Position numbers and translations under genes: made by a program. A model generated the notes under the pieces. It was given only the letters and a program-made list of their open reading frames with translations, made no database searches and had not been told where the DNA came from. A stretch of DNA of 64,000 nt, taken from assembly GCA_963702565.1 (NCBI GenBank), contig CAVPDE010000005.1:124001-188000 (forward strand). Direction: 5' to 3'. The DNA comes from CAVPDE01 sp963702565. Its GTDB lineage: Bacteria > Desulfobacterota > DSM-4660 > Desulfatiglandales > HGW-15. Positions 34,901-43,786 of the stretch are shown one piece after another; positions within the stretch are counted from its first letter, which is position 1; each line of letters starts with the position of its first letter.

Positions 34901-36514
34901 ATGCCTACCGAATTTGCCTATCAGCAGCTCTTCCCTCTGGGTAAAGACACCACTTCCTATCGCCTTCTGACAAAGGAGTTCGTGTCCGAAAGCGAGTTCG
35001 AAGGCAAGAGAATGCTCAAGGTCGCCTCGGAAGGCCTCACGCTTCTTGCGGAAACCGCCTTCAAGGATGTCGCGCACCTGCTCCGCACCTCTCATCTGGA
35101 GCTTCTCGCAAAGATCCTGAAAGACCCTGAGGCGTCCCAGAACGATCGGTATGTCGCCCTGGAGATGCTCAAAAATGCCGTGATCAGCGCAGAGGGCGTG
35201 CTTCCCATGTGTCAGGACACCGGGACGGCGATTGTGATCGGGAAAAGGGGGCAGCAGATCTGGACAGGAACTTCAGATGAGGAAGCTCTCTCGAGAGGTG
35301 TTTTCAACGCCTACACCAAGAATTTCTTGCGCTACTCCCAGAACGCGCCTCTCTCCCTGTACGAGGAGAAAAACACGGGGTGCAACCTTCCGGCCCAGAT
35401 TGACCTTTATGCGACGGAAGGCGAAACCTATCAATTTCTTTTCATCGCCAAAGGGGGAGGTTCCGCCAACAAGACCTTTCTCTTCCAGGAAACCAAAGCG
35501 GTCCTGAACCCTGAAGCCTTGAGCGCTTTCATGGCCGGCAAGATGAAAACCCTTGGCACTGCAGCGTGCCCTCCCTACCACCTCGCTTTTGTGGTGGGCG
35601 GGACCTCTGCCGAGGCCAACCTCAAAACCCTCAAACTCGCCACAGCCGGTTACCTCGATGCCCTCCCGGACAAAGGAAATGAAGGCGGACAGGCCTTCAG
35701 GGACAGAGCCATGGAAGAGAAAGCTCTCAAGATGTCCCAAACCCTGGGGATCGGCGCCCAGTTCGGCGGCAAGTACTTTTGCCTGGACGTCAGGGTGATC
35801 CGGCTTCCCAGGCATGGCGCCTCCTGCCCCATCGGCCTCGGCGTAAGCTGCAGCGCGGACAGAAACGTCAAAGCCAGGATCACGAGGGACGGAATATTCC
35901 TTGAAGCCCTGGATACGCAGCCCGGCCGGTTCCTGCCCGAGCCGGCGTGGTCGCAGGACAAGGCGGTCGCCCTGGACCTGAATCAACCCATGGATCAGAT
36001 TCGGGCGACCCTAAGCCAATACCCTGTGTCCACCCGGCTGGTTCTCAACGGGGACATGGTCGTGGCAAGAGACATCGCTCACGCGAAACTCAAGGAGAGA
36101 CTGGACCGCGGGGAAGATCTGCCGAATTATTTCAAGGACCACATCATCTATTACGCAGGTCCTGCCAAGACCCCTCCCGGCTATGCGTGCGGCTCTTTCG
36201 GACCGACCACTGCAGGCCGAATGGATCCCTACGTTCCCTTTTTCCAGGCCCGCCGAGGCTCCATGGTGATGCTCGCCAAAGGAAATCGCTCCGCCGTCGT
36301 CAAAGAAGCCTGCAAGAAATACGGGGGCTTCTACCTCGGCTCGATCGGGGGACCTGCAGCACGCCTCGCAAAAGAGTGCATCACCCGCATGGAGGTCCTG
36401 GAATATCCGGAACTGGGCATGGAAGCGATTTACCGGATCACCGTCAAGGACTTTCCTGCCTTCATCATCACGGACGACAAGGGTAGCGACTTCTTTGACC
36501 GCCTCCTTGCTTAG
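34901..36514 (+). CDS. Class I (4Fe-4S) fumarate hydratase
   Basis: A 537-residue fumarase of the class I, homodimeric type. The three cluster ligands Cys104 (PMCQDTGTA), Cys223 (AACPPYHLAF) and Cys317 (SCPIGLGVSC) correspond to the E. coli FumA positions. Alpha and beta halves are fused in one chain. It hydrates fumarate to malate; oxygen sensitivity fits an anaerobe. Start ATG at 34901 with GGGGAT upstream; the preceding palindrome is not coding. Confidence 0.95.
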   Translation: MPTEFAYQQLFPLGKDTTSYRLLTKEFVSESEFEGKRMLKVASEGLTLLAETAFKDVAHLLRTSHLELLAKILKDPEASQNDRYVALEMLKNAVISAEGVLPMCQDTGTAIVIGKRGQQIWTGTSDEEALSRGVFNAYTKNFLRYSQNAPLSLYEEKNTGCNLPAQIDLYATEGETYQFLFIAKGGGSANKTFLFQETKAVLNPEALSAFMAGKMKTLGTAACPPYHLAFVVGGTSAEANLKTLKLATAGYLDALPDKGNEGGQAFRDRAMEEKALKMSQTLGIGAQFGGKYFCLDVRVIRLPRHGASCPIGLGVSCSADRNVKARITRDGIFLEALDTQPGRFLPEPAWSQDKAVALDLNQPMDQIRATLSQYPVSTRLVLNGDMVVARDIAHAKLKERLDRGEDLPNYFKDHIIYYAGPAKTPPGYACGSFGPTTAGRMDPYVPFFQARRGSMVMLAKGNRSAVVKEACKKYGGFYLGSIGGPAARLAKECITRMEVLEYPELGMEAIYRITVKDFPAFIITDDKGSDFFDRLLA

Positions 36515-36672
36515 CAGGTTGCTGAAAGACGCCCATCTACGGCGTTGCCCTCATCCCTCGCCCTGTTAAATTCCCGCGAGGCGGGACGGCGGAGCCGATT
36601 TAACAGGGCGAGTCCTTGCGACGTACTGGACTGTACGTCTCACTCCTCGGGATTTCGGGCGCCTTGTATCAA
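36515..36672. repeat. REP-type repetitive element with nested stems
   Basis: It starts CAGGTTGCTGAAAGACGCCC. CGCCCTGTTAAA (36559-36570) pairs perfectly with TTTAACAGGGCG (36599-36610), and ACGTAC (36621-36626) with GTACGT (36633-36638). The wording resembles, from memory, extragenic repeats common in deltaproteobacterial genomes. It fills the gap between fumarase and the flavoenzyme gene. No tyrosine transposase of the REP-associated kind is in this window. Confidence 0.6.
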
Positions 36673-36745
36673 TTAGTTTTTTCAATTGACACCCTTCTAG
36701 GGAAGCGACTATTTACTTACGCTTAAGACAGTTCCTGAGGAGACC

Positions 36746-38665
36746 ATGCTCAAGCATCTTTTTGAACCGTTTACCCTTAAAGGTCGAACCCTTAAGAACC
36801 GAATCGTGATGCCCGGCCTCGCCTCCTTTTTGATTGAAGACGACGGATCCATCAATGACAAGACCGTTGAACATTACAGGGGCCGAGCTTCCGGCGGTCC
36901 GGCCATGGTGATCGTGGAAGCCTGCGCTGTTTCGCCGGAAGGGATCGTGTCCGCTCACCAGGCAAGGATTTATGACGACCGGTTCATTGAAGGCCTCTCC
37001 CGCATCGCCCGGGTGATGAAAGCAGAAGGGGCGCTTCCGGCTGTTCAAATTCATCACGGCGGAAGGCAGACCTCCAGCCGGGTGATCAAGCGAAAGCCCT
37101 TTGCTCCTTCCAACCTCCCCTGCCCCACCATCAGCGGCGATGTGGAACCGTTGAGCGTTGAAGGGATCCAGGACATTATCCGAAAGTTCGGAGACGCTGC
37201 GGTAAGGGCTGTTCAGGCAGGTTTTGAACTGATTGAGATTCATGGAGCCCACGGCTATCTCATCAACCAGTTCATCTCGAAATTCTCCAACATTCGCGAC
37301 GACGCGTACGGAGGAGACACGACCCGGAGAGCGCGTTTTGCGGTCGATGTGGTCAGAGAGGTCAGGAGGAGAGTCGGAGAGACCTTCCCCATTTCCTTCA
37401 AGATCAGCGCCCAGGAGTTCGTTCCCGGCGGACTCAGCGTAGAGGAGAGCATCGAGATCCTCAAATTGCTGGTTTCAGCGGGCATTGATATTGTCCAGGT
37501 GTCGGCAGGAAACGATGCGACTCCGGAATGGATCTGCCAGCCCATGTTCATGGACAAAGCTTGTCTTGCGGATTCTGCCGCCACGATCAAGAAGGCGCTC
37601 CGCATCCCGGTGATGGCGGTGGGGCGGATCAATGACCCCCTCTTGGCCGACGCCCTCATCCGAGACGGAAAGGCTGATCTTGTGTGCATAGGAAGAGGTC
37701 TGCTTGCTGATCCTGAAATGCCCAAGAAAGCCCAGCAGGGGAAGCTCGACGACATCCGAATCTGTATTGCCTGCAACACCTGCATGGAATCCATATTCCG
37801 GAAGGGCCGCGTAGAGTGTCTGGTCAATCCCACCCTCGGCCGCGAAAAGGAAATGGAAATACGGCCTGCGGAAAAAAGGAAGAAGGTCATGATCGTGGGC
37901 GGCGGCCCTGGAGGCCTTCACGCCGGGTGGGTCGCCGCGATCCGGGGGCACGAAGTGCATCTCTATGAAAAGCAGTCGCGCCTGGGCGGCCAGTTGAACC
38001 TCGGAAGCGTCACCAAGTACAAGAAGGAAATCCTCAGCCTCATCGAATTTCACAAGAAGCAGGTTGAAAAGGCGGGCATCCGCATCCATCTCAACACGGA
38101 AGTGACGCTGGAAACAATCAAACGGGAAAAGCCCGACGTCGTCATTCTCTCAACAGGCGCCACACCCTTTTTGCCGAACGTGCCTGGAATCGAAAGATCT
38201 ATTGTGGTCGGGCTGCAGGAAGTTCTGAACGGAGAGCCGCCGGAAAAGAGAATAGCGGTGGTGGTCGGGGGAGGAGCCACAGGGTGCGAGGTTGCCCATC
38301 ACCTGGCAGAGCACGGCTCTTCGGTCACCATCGTGGAGCAGCTTCCGAAGATTGCAATGAATCTGGAATCCATCACCAGGAAGGTTCTTCTCAAAGAACT
38401 CAGGGAAAGGGGCGTCCGGTTTCTCACCGGACACAAACTCTCCAAAGTGGAAGAGACCGGAGTGGTGGTGGCGGCGGAAGACGGAACAGAGAGTTTCATA
38501 GAGGCGGGCGCCGTGGTGATCGCCATCGGGAACAAGCCGGACAACCGCCTCTACGAGCAGATCCAGTCTCTCGGAATCCCTTTGTACCAGATCGGGGACT
38601 GTCTGGAGCCCAGAAGCGCAAAAGCGGCCATTTCCGAGGCAGCGACCATCGGCCGCAGTATTTAG
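36746..38665 (+). CDS. Old-yellow-enzyme/2,4-dienoyl-CoA-reductase-like iron-sulfur flavoprotein
   Basis: A 639-residue flavoenzyme. Residues 1-330 form an FMN-binding TIM barrel of the NADH:flavin oxidoreductase type (VQIHHGGRQ, EIHGAHGYLINQF, IGRGLLADPEM). A 4Fe-4S site follows, CIACNTCMESIF with RVECLVNP. Then comes an FAD/NAD domain, MIVGGGPGGLHAGWVAAI, and a second fold, VVVGGGATGCEVAHHL. This is the arrangement of FadH and clostridial enoate reductases, which reduce activated C=C bonds. The exact substrate is not deducible. An enoyl- or dienoyl-CoA role fits the acyl-CoA genes nearby only loosely. Confidence 0.88.
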   Translation: MLKHLFEPFTLKGRTLKNRIVMPGLASFLIEDDGSINDKTVEHYRGRASGGPAMVIVEACAVSPEGIVSAHQARIYDDRFIEGLSRIARVMKAEGALPAVQIHHGGRQTSSRVIKRKPFAPSNLPCPTISGDVEPLSVEGIQDIIRKFGDAAVRAVQAGFELIEIHGAHGYLINQFISKFSNIRDDAYGGDTTRRARFAVDVVREVRRRVGETFPISFKISAQEFVPGGLSVEESIEILKLLVSAGIDIVQVSAGNDATPEWICQPMFMDKACLADSAATIKKALRIPVMAVGRINDPLLADALIRDGKADLVCIGRGLLADPEMPKKAQQGKLDDIRICIACNTCMESIFRKGRVECLVNPTLGREKEMEIRPAEKRKKVMIVGGGPGGLHAGWVAAIRGHEVHLYEKQSRLGGQLNLGSVTKYKKEILSLIEFHKKQVEKAGIRIHLNTEVTLETIKREKPDVVILSTGATPFLPNVPGIERSIVVGLQEVLNGEPPEKRIAVVVGGGATGCEVAHHLAEHGSSVTIVEQLPKIAMNLESITRKVLLKELRERGVRFLTGHKLSKVEETGVVVAAEDGTESFIEAGAVVIAIGNKPDNRLYEQIQSLGIPLYQIGDCLEPRSAKAAISEAATIGRSI

Positions 38666-38713
38666 GGGCTTTCTCGTTTTGGCTGTTCTTCTACCAGGGC
38701 AGGTGTCCAAAAG

Positions 38714-38815
38714 AGAACCGCAGAATATCGAATGACGAATAAAGAACGCCTAAGGGGAAAACCGAGGTATCGAACTTCATCATTCGAAATTAACTGTTCG
38801 ACATTCGATATTCAT
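38714..38815. repeat. Intergenic palindrome, CGAATGACGAA family (copy 1)
   Basis: The left arm has AACCGCAGAATATCGAATGA and CGAATAAAGAACGCC. The right arm has GAACTTCATCATTCGAAATT and GTTCGACATTCGATATTC. It is closely related to 41253-41355 and more distantly to 50103-50221. Confidence 0.7.
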
Positions 38816-38891
38816 TCAAATCGTCGGGTTCCAATGTTGGCTTGTGGCAAAAGCTTTATGTGAACTGAGCCCTGCATCCCAGACTCATCTC

Positions 38892-39791
38892 TCACTTCGA
38901 TCCGCCGGCTTTGGCCTGTTTGATCAGATCGTCGCCGAATTGATCCAGGAAAAGGTCCAGGTCTTCCTTCCATGGCGGCAGTAGATTGATCCCCTGTTTT
39001 TTCAAAACCCTGTTCTCCAGGATGCAATTGGCCGGCCTTTTCGCCTTCCTGCGGCACTCCGACAGAGAGCAGGGGTCCAGGGAAACCTTCAACCCAAGTT
39101 TTTTCACGATAAACTGGGCGTACTCCAGCCGATTGCAGTACCCTTCTGCCGTGGCGTGGTAAGTGCCCTTGCCGTCGGCACGGATCAATTCCTGGATCTG
39201 CTGGGCCAGGCGATAGGACCAGGTGGGAGAACCGAATTGATCTTCCACTACCTTGATCTTCCTGCTTTTTTTCTTGCCGAGGACGCTGGTCAGCAGGCTG
39301 CTGATAAAGCTGTCCCCCTCTGCGCCATAAAGCCATCCGCTCCGAATGATCATATAATCAGACGCATTCTCCCTGACTGCCGTTTCGCTTTCCATCTTGG
39401 TGCGGCCATAGGCAGAGAGGGGATCCAGGGTGTCGTCTTCAAAGTACGGTTGTGGAATGGCCTTTTCACCATTGAAGACATGGTCGGAGGAAATTTGGAT
39501 CACCTTGCAGTCATATCGGGCCGAAGCCTGCGCGATGTTCCTCGGGCCTTCGACATTCACCTTTTTCACCATGTAGGACTGCCTGGATTCTTCGCAAACG
39601 TCCGGATCCGTGATGGCGGCGCAGTTGAGAACGATCTCCGGGTGCAAATGGTGCATCCGATCTATCACCTTGTCCCAACTGACAATATCCAGTTCTTTTT
39701 TGTCGGGAGAAAGGATTTCATAGTTTTGACTCAGGACAGTCCTGCAATCGCTACCCAGCATGCCTTTACTTCCCAAGATCAAGATCTTCAT
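38892..39791 (-). CDS. dTDP-4-dehydrorhamnose reductase-like SDR protein
   Basis: A 299-residue extended short-chain dehydrogenase of the RfbD/RmlD family: NAD(P) fold ILGSKGMLGSDC, catalytic YGRTK (Tyr-xxx-Lys), SSDHVFNG and IRSGWLYG. It would reduce dTDP-4-keto-rhamnose to dTDP-rhamnose in envelope polysaccharide synthesis. No other rhamnose gene is close, so a related sugar reductase role is possible. Start at 39791 with AGGA upstream; a frame extending 48 codons upstream has no support. The region upstream holds a weak promoter. Confidence 0.85.
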   Translation of the reverse strand: MKILILGSKGMLGSDCRTVLSQNYEILSPDKKELDIVSWDKVIDRMHHLHPEIVLNCAAITDPDVCEESRQSYMVKKVNVEGPRNIAQASARYDCKVIQISSDHVFNGEKAIPQPYFEDDTLDPLSAYGRTKMESETAVRENASDYMIIRSGWLYGAEGDSFISSLLTSVLGKKKSRKIKVVEDQFGSPTWSYRLAQQIQELIRADGKGTYHATAEGYCNRLEYAQFIVKKLGLKVSLDPCSLSECRRKAKRPANCILENRVLKKQGINLLPPWKEDLDLFLDQFGDDLIKQAKAGGSK

Positions 39792-39891
39792 TCTATCCTG
39801 GCTCCCTGATGGTTCCTCGGAATCCTTGCCGGGAGAAAACTGAAGGTTTCTCCCTCCTTGAAAAAGAAACACCGCTACGCAAAGATTTAAG

Positions 39892-39919
39892 TCTATAATT
39901 TCCAACATTGCAAACTCAA
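39892..39919 (-). promoter_or_regulatory. Weak candidate promoter for the RmlD-like gene
   Basis: On the minus strand TTGAGT (39919-39914) and TATAGA (39897-39892) are 16 bp apart in an AT-rich divergent gap, about 100 bases upstream of the ATG at 39791. Confidence 0.3.
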
Positions 39920-39980
39920 TAGGAATTTTATACAATTCTCAACAAGAGTTGAAAAAGACAGCTTTCTGGAACGCCCTCTA

Positions 39981-41207
39981 ATGCTATCCAAGTTGAGTGG
40001 AACAAAGGTGAATCACCTTTCTTGTCTTGCAATTCGAACTTCTTTCCAACCCCTTTTGATTCTTGCGTTTTTCCTTTCTCTTCCTCATGCCCAGGCAACC
40101 GAACCGCTTAAACTGGACAGCCGCAACCCCAGCCAGGAGATCATCAGGGGAATAAACGACCTCTATGACCTGGAATTCGATGACGCGGAGAAGCGCTTCT
40201 CCCGGATTGTCGCTCAACAACCGGAGCACCCGGCGGGCTACTTCTACATGGCGATGGTGACCTGGTCTAAGCTCTCCGTGGGTTTCTGGACCGAACAAAA
40301 CCTTGAAGAATATGTGGGGCGAATCGACCGCACCATATCCGTAGCAAGAAAGCGAATTGAAAAAAACGATAAAGACAGCCGCAGTTATTTTTACCTGGGA
40401 GGGGCTCTCGGGTTCAAGGGCCGCTTCGAATTGATGCGGCACAAGTGGTTTTCCTCCTACAACCTGGCCTATGATGCCATTCAGGCTCTGAAAACCTGCG
40501 AAAAACTCGATCCGGAAAACAAGGATGTCCTCCTGGGGCTCGGAATCTACGACTACTACACGGCAAAACTCTCCGGTGTTTTGAGATATCTCAGCTATCT
40601 TTTTCTTCACAAAGGTGACAAAGAGGAAGGCCTCCGGAAACTTCACGTGGCGGCGAACGAGGCGGCTTACTCAGGGCTCGAAGCCACGAGCATGCTGATT
40701 CACATTTATCTCTACCTCGAAGAGGACTATGATAAAGCCTTGCCGCTCATTCAGGATTTGAGAACGAAATTCCTTAAGAACATGCGTTATCCCTTCTTTG
40801 AAGGCCTTGTCTATATCCGAAAGGATCGAGACTCCAAGTACAGGGAAATGGTGGAGTCCCTCCGGACGGAGGGCCGAAAAAAAGCGACCAGAGGCGATCG
40901 CCTTATTTGGGAGAATCAGGCGCTTTACCTTGAAGCGACGTACCACCTTTTCCGGGGCCAGACGCAGCAGGCGAGAAACAAACTGGATGCCATTCTTTCC
41001 CAGGTCGATCCAGGGCTTGACCCTGACATGATTGCCTGGCCCGTTCTCAAGAAAGGAATGAGCTACGATCTTGACGGAAAAAGAGACACGGCCCTGGAAT
41101 TTTACCACCGGGTTCTCAAAATGGAGAACGGCGCAGGCGCCCAGTTTCTCGCTCAGAAATGCATTGACGAAGCGCCCAAGAAGGGAGATCCTTTCCTTGG
41201 GTACTAG
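39981..41207 (+). CDS. Exported TPR-repeat protein
   Basis: A 408-residue protein with a signal peptide (hydrophobic LLILAFFLSLPHAQA near residues 25-40) followed by helical tetratricopeptide-like repeats, such as AEKRFSRIVAQQPEHPAGYF and LKTCEKLDPENKDVLLGLG. It lies directly before a TatT-type TRAP component gene on the same strand, separated by a palindromic repeat, and may take part in the same periplasmic transport complex (inference). No catalytic motif is seen. Confidence 0.75.
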   Translation: MLSKLSGTKVNHLSCLAIRTSFQPLLILAFFLSLPHAQATEPLKLDSRNPSQEIIRGINDLYDLEFDDAEKRFSRIVAQQPEHPAGYFYMAMVTWSKLSVGFWTEQNLEEYVGRIDRTISVARKRIEKNDKDSRSYFYLGGALGFKGRFELMRHKWFSSYNLAYDAIQALKTCEKLDPENKDVLLGLGIYDYYTAKLSGVLRYLSYLFLHKGDKEEGLRKLHVAANEAAYSGLEATSMLIHIYLYLEEDYDKALPLIQDLRTKFLKNMRYPFFEGLVYIRKDRDSKYREMVESLRTEGRKKATRGDRLIWENQALYLEATYHLFRGQTQQARNKLDAILSQVDPGLDPDMIAWPVLKKGMSYDLDGKRDTALEFYHRVLKMENGAGAQFLAQKCIDEAPKKGDPFLGY

Positions 41208-41252
41208 CGTGGTGGTCTGGGCATTTCTTGAGATGTGCGCAGAAGTTCAAAA

Positions 41253-41355
41253 GCGAACCGCAGAATACCGAATGCCGAATGAAGAACACCGAAGGAGACA
41301 ATCAAATTGACTGAACTTCATCATTCGACATTCCCTGTTCGACATTCGACATTTG
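41253..41355. repeat. Intergenic palindrome, CGAATGACGAA family (copy 2)
   Basis: The left arm is GAACCGCAGAATACCGAATG, CCGAATGAAG. The right arm is GAACTTCATCATTCGACATT, GTTCGACATTCGACATT. It is almost word-for-word like 38714-38815, 2.5 kb away in the same orientation. Confidence 0.7.
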
Positions 41356-41378
41356 CTTCTAAGCTTTTGAAGACTACA

Positions 41379-42248
41379 ATGACGCAATTACGTGGAGTCG
41401 TTTCTCTTTTACTCCTATTTTCGTTCTTGTTCTCAGGCTGCATGCAAGTGGCCCTGAGAGCCTCCCCTTCCCTTTTTCCCAACGTCGCATCCGCCATGTT
41501 TGAGGAATGTGATCCCGAACTTGCAAAAGCCTCGATTCCTCCGAATCTGAAACTCTTGGAAGGGATTCTCAAGAACGATCCTGAGAACAGGAAGATTCTC
41601 ACAACCCTGTGCATGGGGTTTGCCGGCTATTCTCTCTTGTTCATCGAACCGGAAGATCCGGAACGAGCCTCCGCGTTCTATCTTCGCGCACTGGACTACG
41701 GAATCAGAGCTCTGGGGGACAAGGGGACCCCTTTGGGCAATCGAGAGGCCGGCCCTGAGCCTGTCAGAGCGGCGCTCAAGAACATGGATCCAACGGATCT
41801 TGAAGCCCTCTTCTGGACCACTCTGTCCTGGAACGCGTGGATCAACCTGAACCTGGACAAGCCGAGCGCCCTGGCCCAGTTGAGCGCCTCCGAGGCCTGC
41901 CTCAAGAGGGTCCTCGAACTGGATGCGCACTTCTTCTACAGCGCGCCTCACATCCTGATGGGAGCGAGCCTTGCGGCACGGCCTCCTCTGCTGGGCGGAA
42001 GCCCTGAAAAGGCCAGGATCCACTTCGAAGAGGCCATGCAGAAGAATCACGGTCACTTCTTTTTGGCCCAGGTTTACTTTGCCAGGTACTATGCGGTAAG
42101 GGTTCAGGACAAGGAGTTGTTCGGCCGCGCCCTAGCAGAGGTTCTTCGCGGCGCCCCTGATGAGATCAAAGAGGTTTGCCTCATCAACCGCGTCATGCAG
42201 CGCAGAGCGCAAGAACTCGCAAAGCAAGCAGAGGATCTCTTCTTGTAG
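41379..42248 (+). CDS. TRAP transporter TatT-type lipoprotein component
   Basis: A 289-residue lipoprotein: signal peptide VVSLLLLFSFLFSGC with a lipobox Cys, then helical TPR-like repeats (MGFAGYSLLFIEPEDPERAS, SACLKRVLEL-like segments). This matches the T component (TatT) seen in TRAP transporters with a helical accessory, where it partners with the substrate-binding protein. It ends nine bases before that protein's start. The start at 41379 excludes an upstream repeat-encoded stretch. Confidence 0.82.
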   Translation: MTQLRGVVSLLLLFSFLFSGCMQVALRASPSLFPNVASAMFEECDPELAKASIPPNLKLLEGILKNDPENRKILTTLCMGFAGYSLLFIEPEDPERASAFYLRALDYGIRALGDKGTPLGNREAGPEPVRAALKNMDPTDLEALFWTTLSWNAWINLNLDKPSALAQLSASEACLKRVLELDAHFFYSAPHILMGASLAARPPLLGGSPEKARIHFEEAMQKNHGHFFLAQVYFARYYAVRVQDKELFGRALAEVLRGAPDEIKEVCLINRVMQRRAQELAKQAEDLFL

Positions 42249-42257
42249 GAGGATGCT

Positions 42258-43259
42258 TTGATCAAGCTCATTCGTGTCGTGGTTCCCCTTCTTCTTTTGC
42301 TGGGATTTTCCGCCATGTCCTTCGCTGCGGAGCCCCTCACCATCAAGTTTGCCACGGTCGCCCCTGAAGGCTCCACGTGGATGAACACCATGAAGGTACT
42401 CGAGAAGACGATCCGAGAAAAAACTCAGGGCCAGATCGCTTTTCGGGTGTACGCGGGCGGCGTGGCGGGTGATGAACTGGATGCGCTCAGGAAGATTCGG
42501 ATCGGCCAGCTCCACTCCGCCGCCTTTTCAGGCGTGGGTTTCGGCCAGATCCTTCCCGCCGTGAGGGTGCTCGACCTGCCCTTCCTGTTCAGGAATGATA
42601 AAGAAGTCGATCTGGTTCACAAGGAGCTGGAGGGATTCTTTGCGGAGCAGTTTCGACAGAAGGATTTTGAGCTCCTGTCCTGGGCCGAGGTGGGAAATGT
42701 CCACCTCTTTTCTCAGGAGCCCATACGCAAAGTGAGTGACCTGGCAAAGCGCAAAGTGTGGACATGGTCAGGAGATCCGATCGCGAAAGAGACCTTCTCC
42801 GCCATGGGCAACAACCCCATTCCGCTTGCGATCACAGATGTCACCACGGCGCTGAACACGGGCATGATCGACACCGTCTACGCACCGCCCCTCGGCGCCA
42901 TCGCTTTGCAGTGGAACCTCTACGTCAAGACCATGACCTCGCTCCCTCTTGCCCATTCCACGGGTGCGGTGCTCGTTTCAAAGAACTTTGCCCAGAAAAT
43001 CCCGGCACAGCATTTCAAAATCATCAAAGACGAGTTCCACCTCTCCATGGAGCGCCTGACAACCGAGCTCAGAAAGCAAACGGAGGAGTCTGTCGCTTTG
43101 CTTGAAAAAGGAGGGGTCAAAATCCTCCCCATGCCCCAGGACGCAGACCTGAAGGAGTTTTACAAGGTGCACGATCAGGTCGCGCAGGCTCTGACCGGCA
43201 GTCTCTACTCAAAGGACGTTCTGGGCAAGGTGTACGAGCTCCTGAAAAAGAACCGCTGA
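42258..43259 (+). CDS. TRAP transporter substrate-binding protein (DctP/TatP)
   Basis: The 333-residue periplasmic protein has a signal peptide (VVPLLLLLGFSAMSFAA) and the DctP fold: FATVAPEGSTWMNTMKVLEK, ALRKIRIGQLHSAAFSG, RKVWTWSGDP and TALNTGMIDTVYAPPLGA. The start is a TTG behind the perfect AGGAGG, eight bases away; no ATG fits. It binds carboxylate-type solutes; the exact ligand is not readable. It overlaps the DctQ start by one base. Confidence 0.9.
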   Translation: MIKLIRVVVPLLLLLGFSAMSFAAEPLTIKFATVAPEGSTWMNTMKVLEKTIREKTQGQIAFRVYAGGVAGDELDALRKIRIGQLHSAAFSGVGFGQILPAVRVLDLPFLFRNDKEVDLVHKELEGFFAEQFRQKDFELLSWAEVGNVHLFSQEPIRKVSDLAKRKVWTWSGDPIAKETFSAMGNNPIPLAITDVTTALNTGMIDTVYAPPLGAIALQWNLYVKTMTSLPLAHSTGAVLVSKNFAQKIPAQHFKIIKDEFHLSMERLTTELRKQTEESVALLEKGGVKILPMPQDADLKEFYKVHDQVAQALTGSLYSKDVLGKVYELLKKNR

Positions 43260-43786
43260 TGAAGATCCTAGCCCGAATCGATATTGCCATCGCTCGTTTC
43301 GAGGGATGGCTTCTCATCCTCTTCCTGAGCCTCATGGTCTCCCTCACCTTTCTCCAGGTCCTGCTGAGGAGCCTTTTCATTTATGCTCACGTCGGATGGG
43401 CCAATGACCTCATGGGCAGCATCGACTGGGGTGAACCTTTTGTTCGGCTCCTGGTTCTCTGGGTGACCTTCTTGGGCGCCTCTCTGGTAACCGGCGAAAA
43501 CAAACACATTAAGATCGACCTGCTCACCCAGATCATCCCGGCGGCATGGCTTCCCCTGCTCGACGTTCTGCTCTCTCTGGCAGGCGCCCTTGTGACGGCT
43601 CTGATGTTCAAGGCCTCCTTGTTCTATGTCGGAACGGAGATGAGCTTTGGCGGCAATCTCTTCCTGGGTATTCCTACCTGGGTCGGTCAACTGATTCTTC
43701 CGCTGGGCTTTCTGTTCATCTGTTTTCGCTTCTTGGTGAGGGCGCTTTGCTCCGCCCTCGGGATCCTGAGGAGGACGGCACCGTGA
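43259..43786 (+). CDS. TRAP transporter small permease (DctQ)
   Basis: A 175-residue membrane protein with four hydrophobic segments, including LILFLSLMVSLTFLQVLLRS and FVRLLVLWVTFLGASLVTGE, with the family motif LVTGENKHIKID. It forms the membrane unit with DctM. It overlaps the DctM GTG by four bases (GTGA). Confidence 0.88.
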   Translation: MKILARIDIAIARFEGWLLILFLSLMVSLTFLQVLLRSLFIYAHVGWANDLMGSIDWGEPFVRLLVLWVTFLGASLVTGENKHIKIDLLTQIIPAAWLPLLDVLLSLAGALVTALMFKASLFYVGTEMSFGGNLFLGIPTWVGQLILPLGFLFICFRFLVRALCSALGILRRTAP

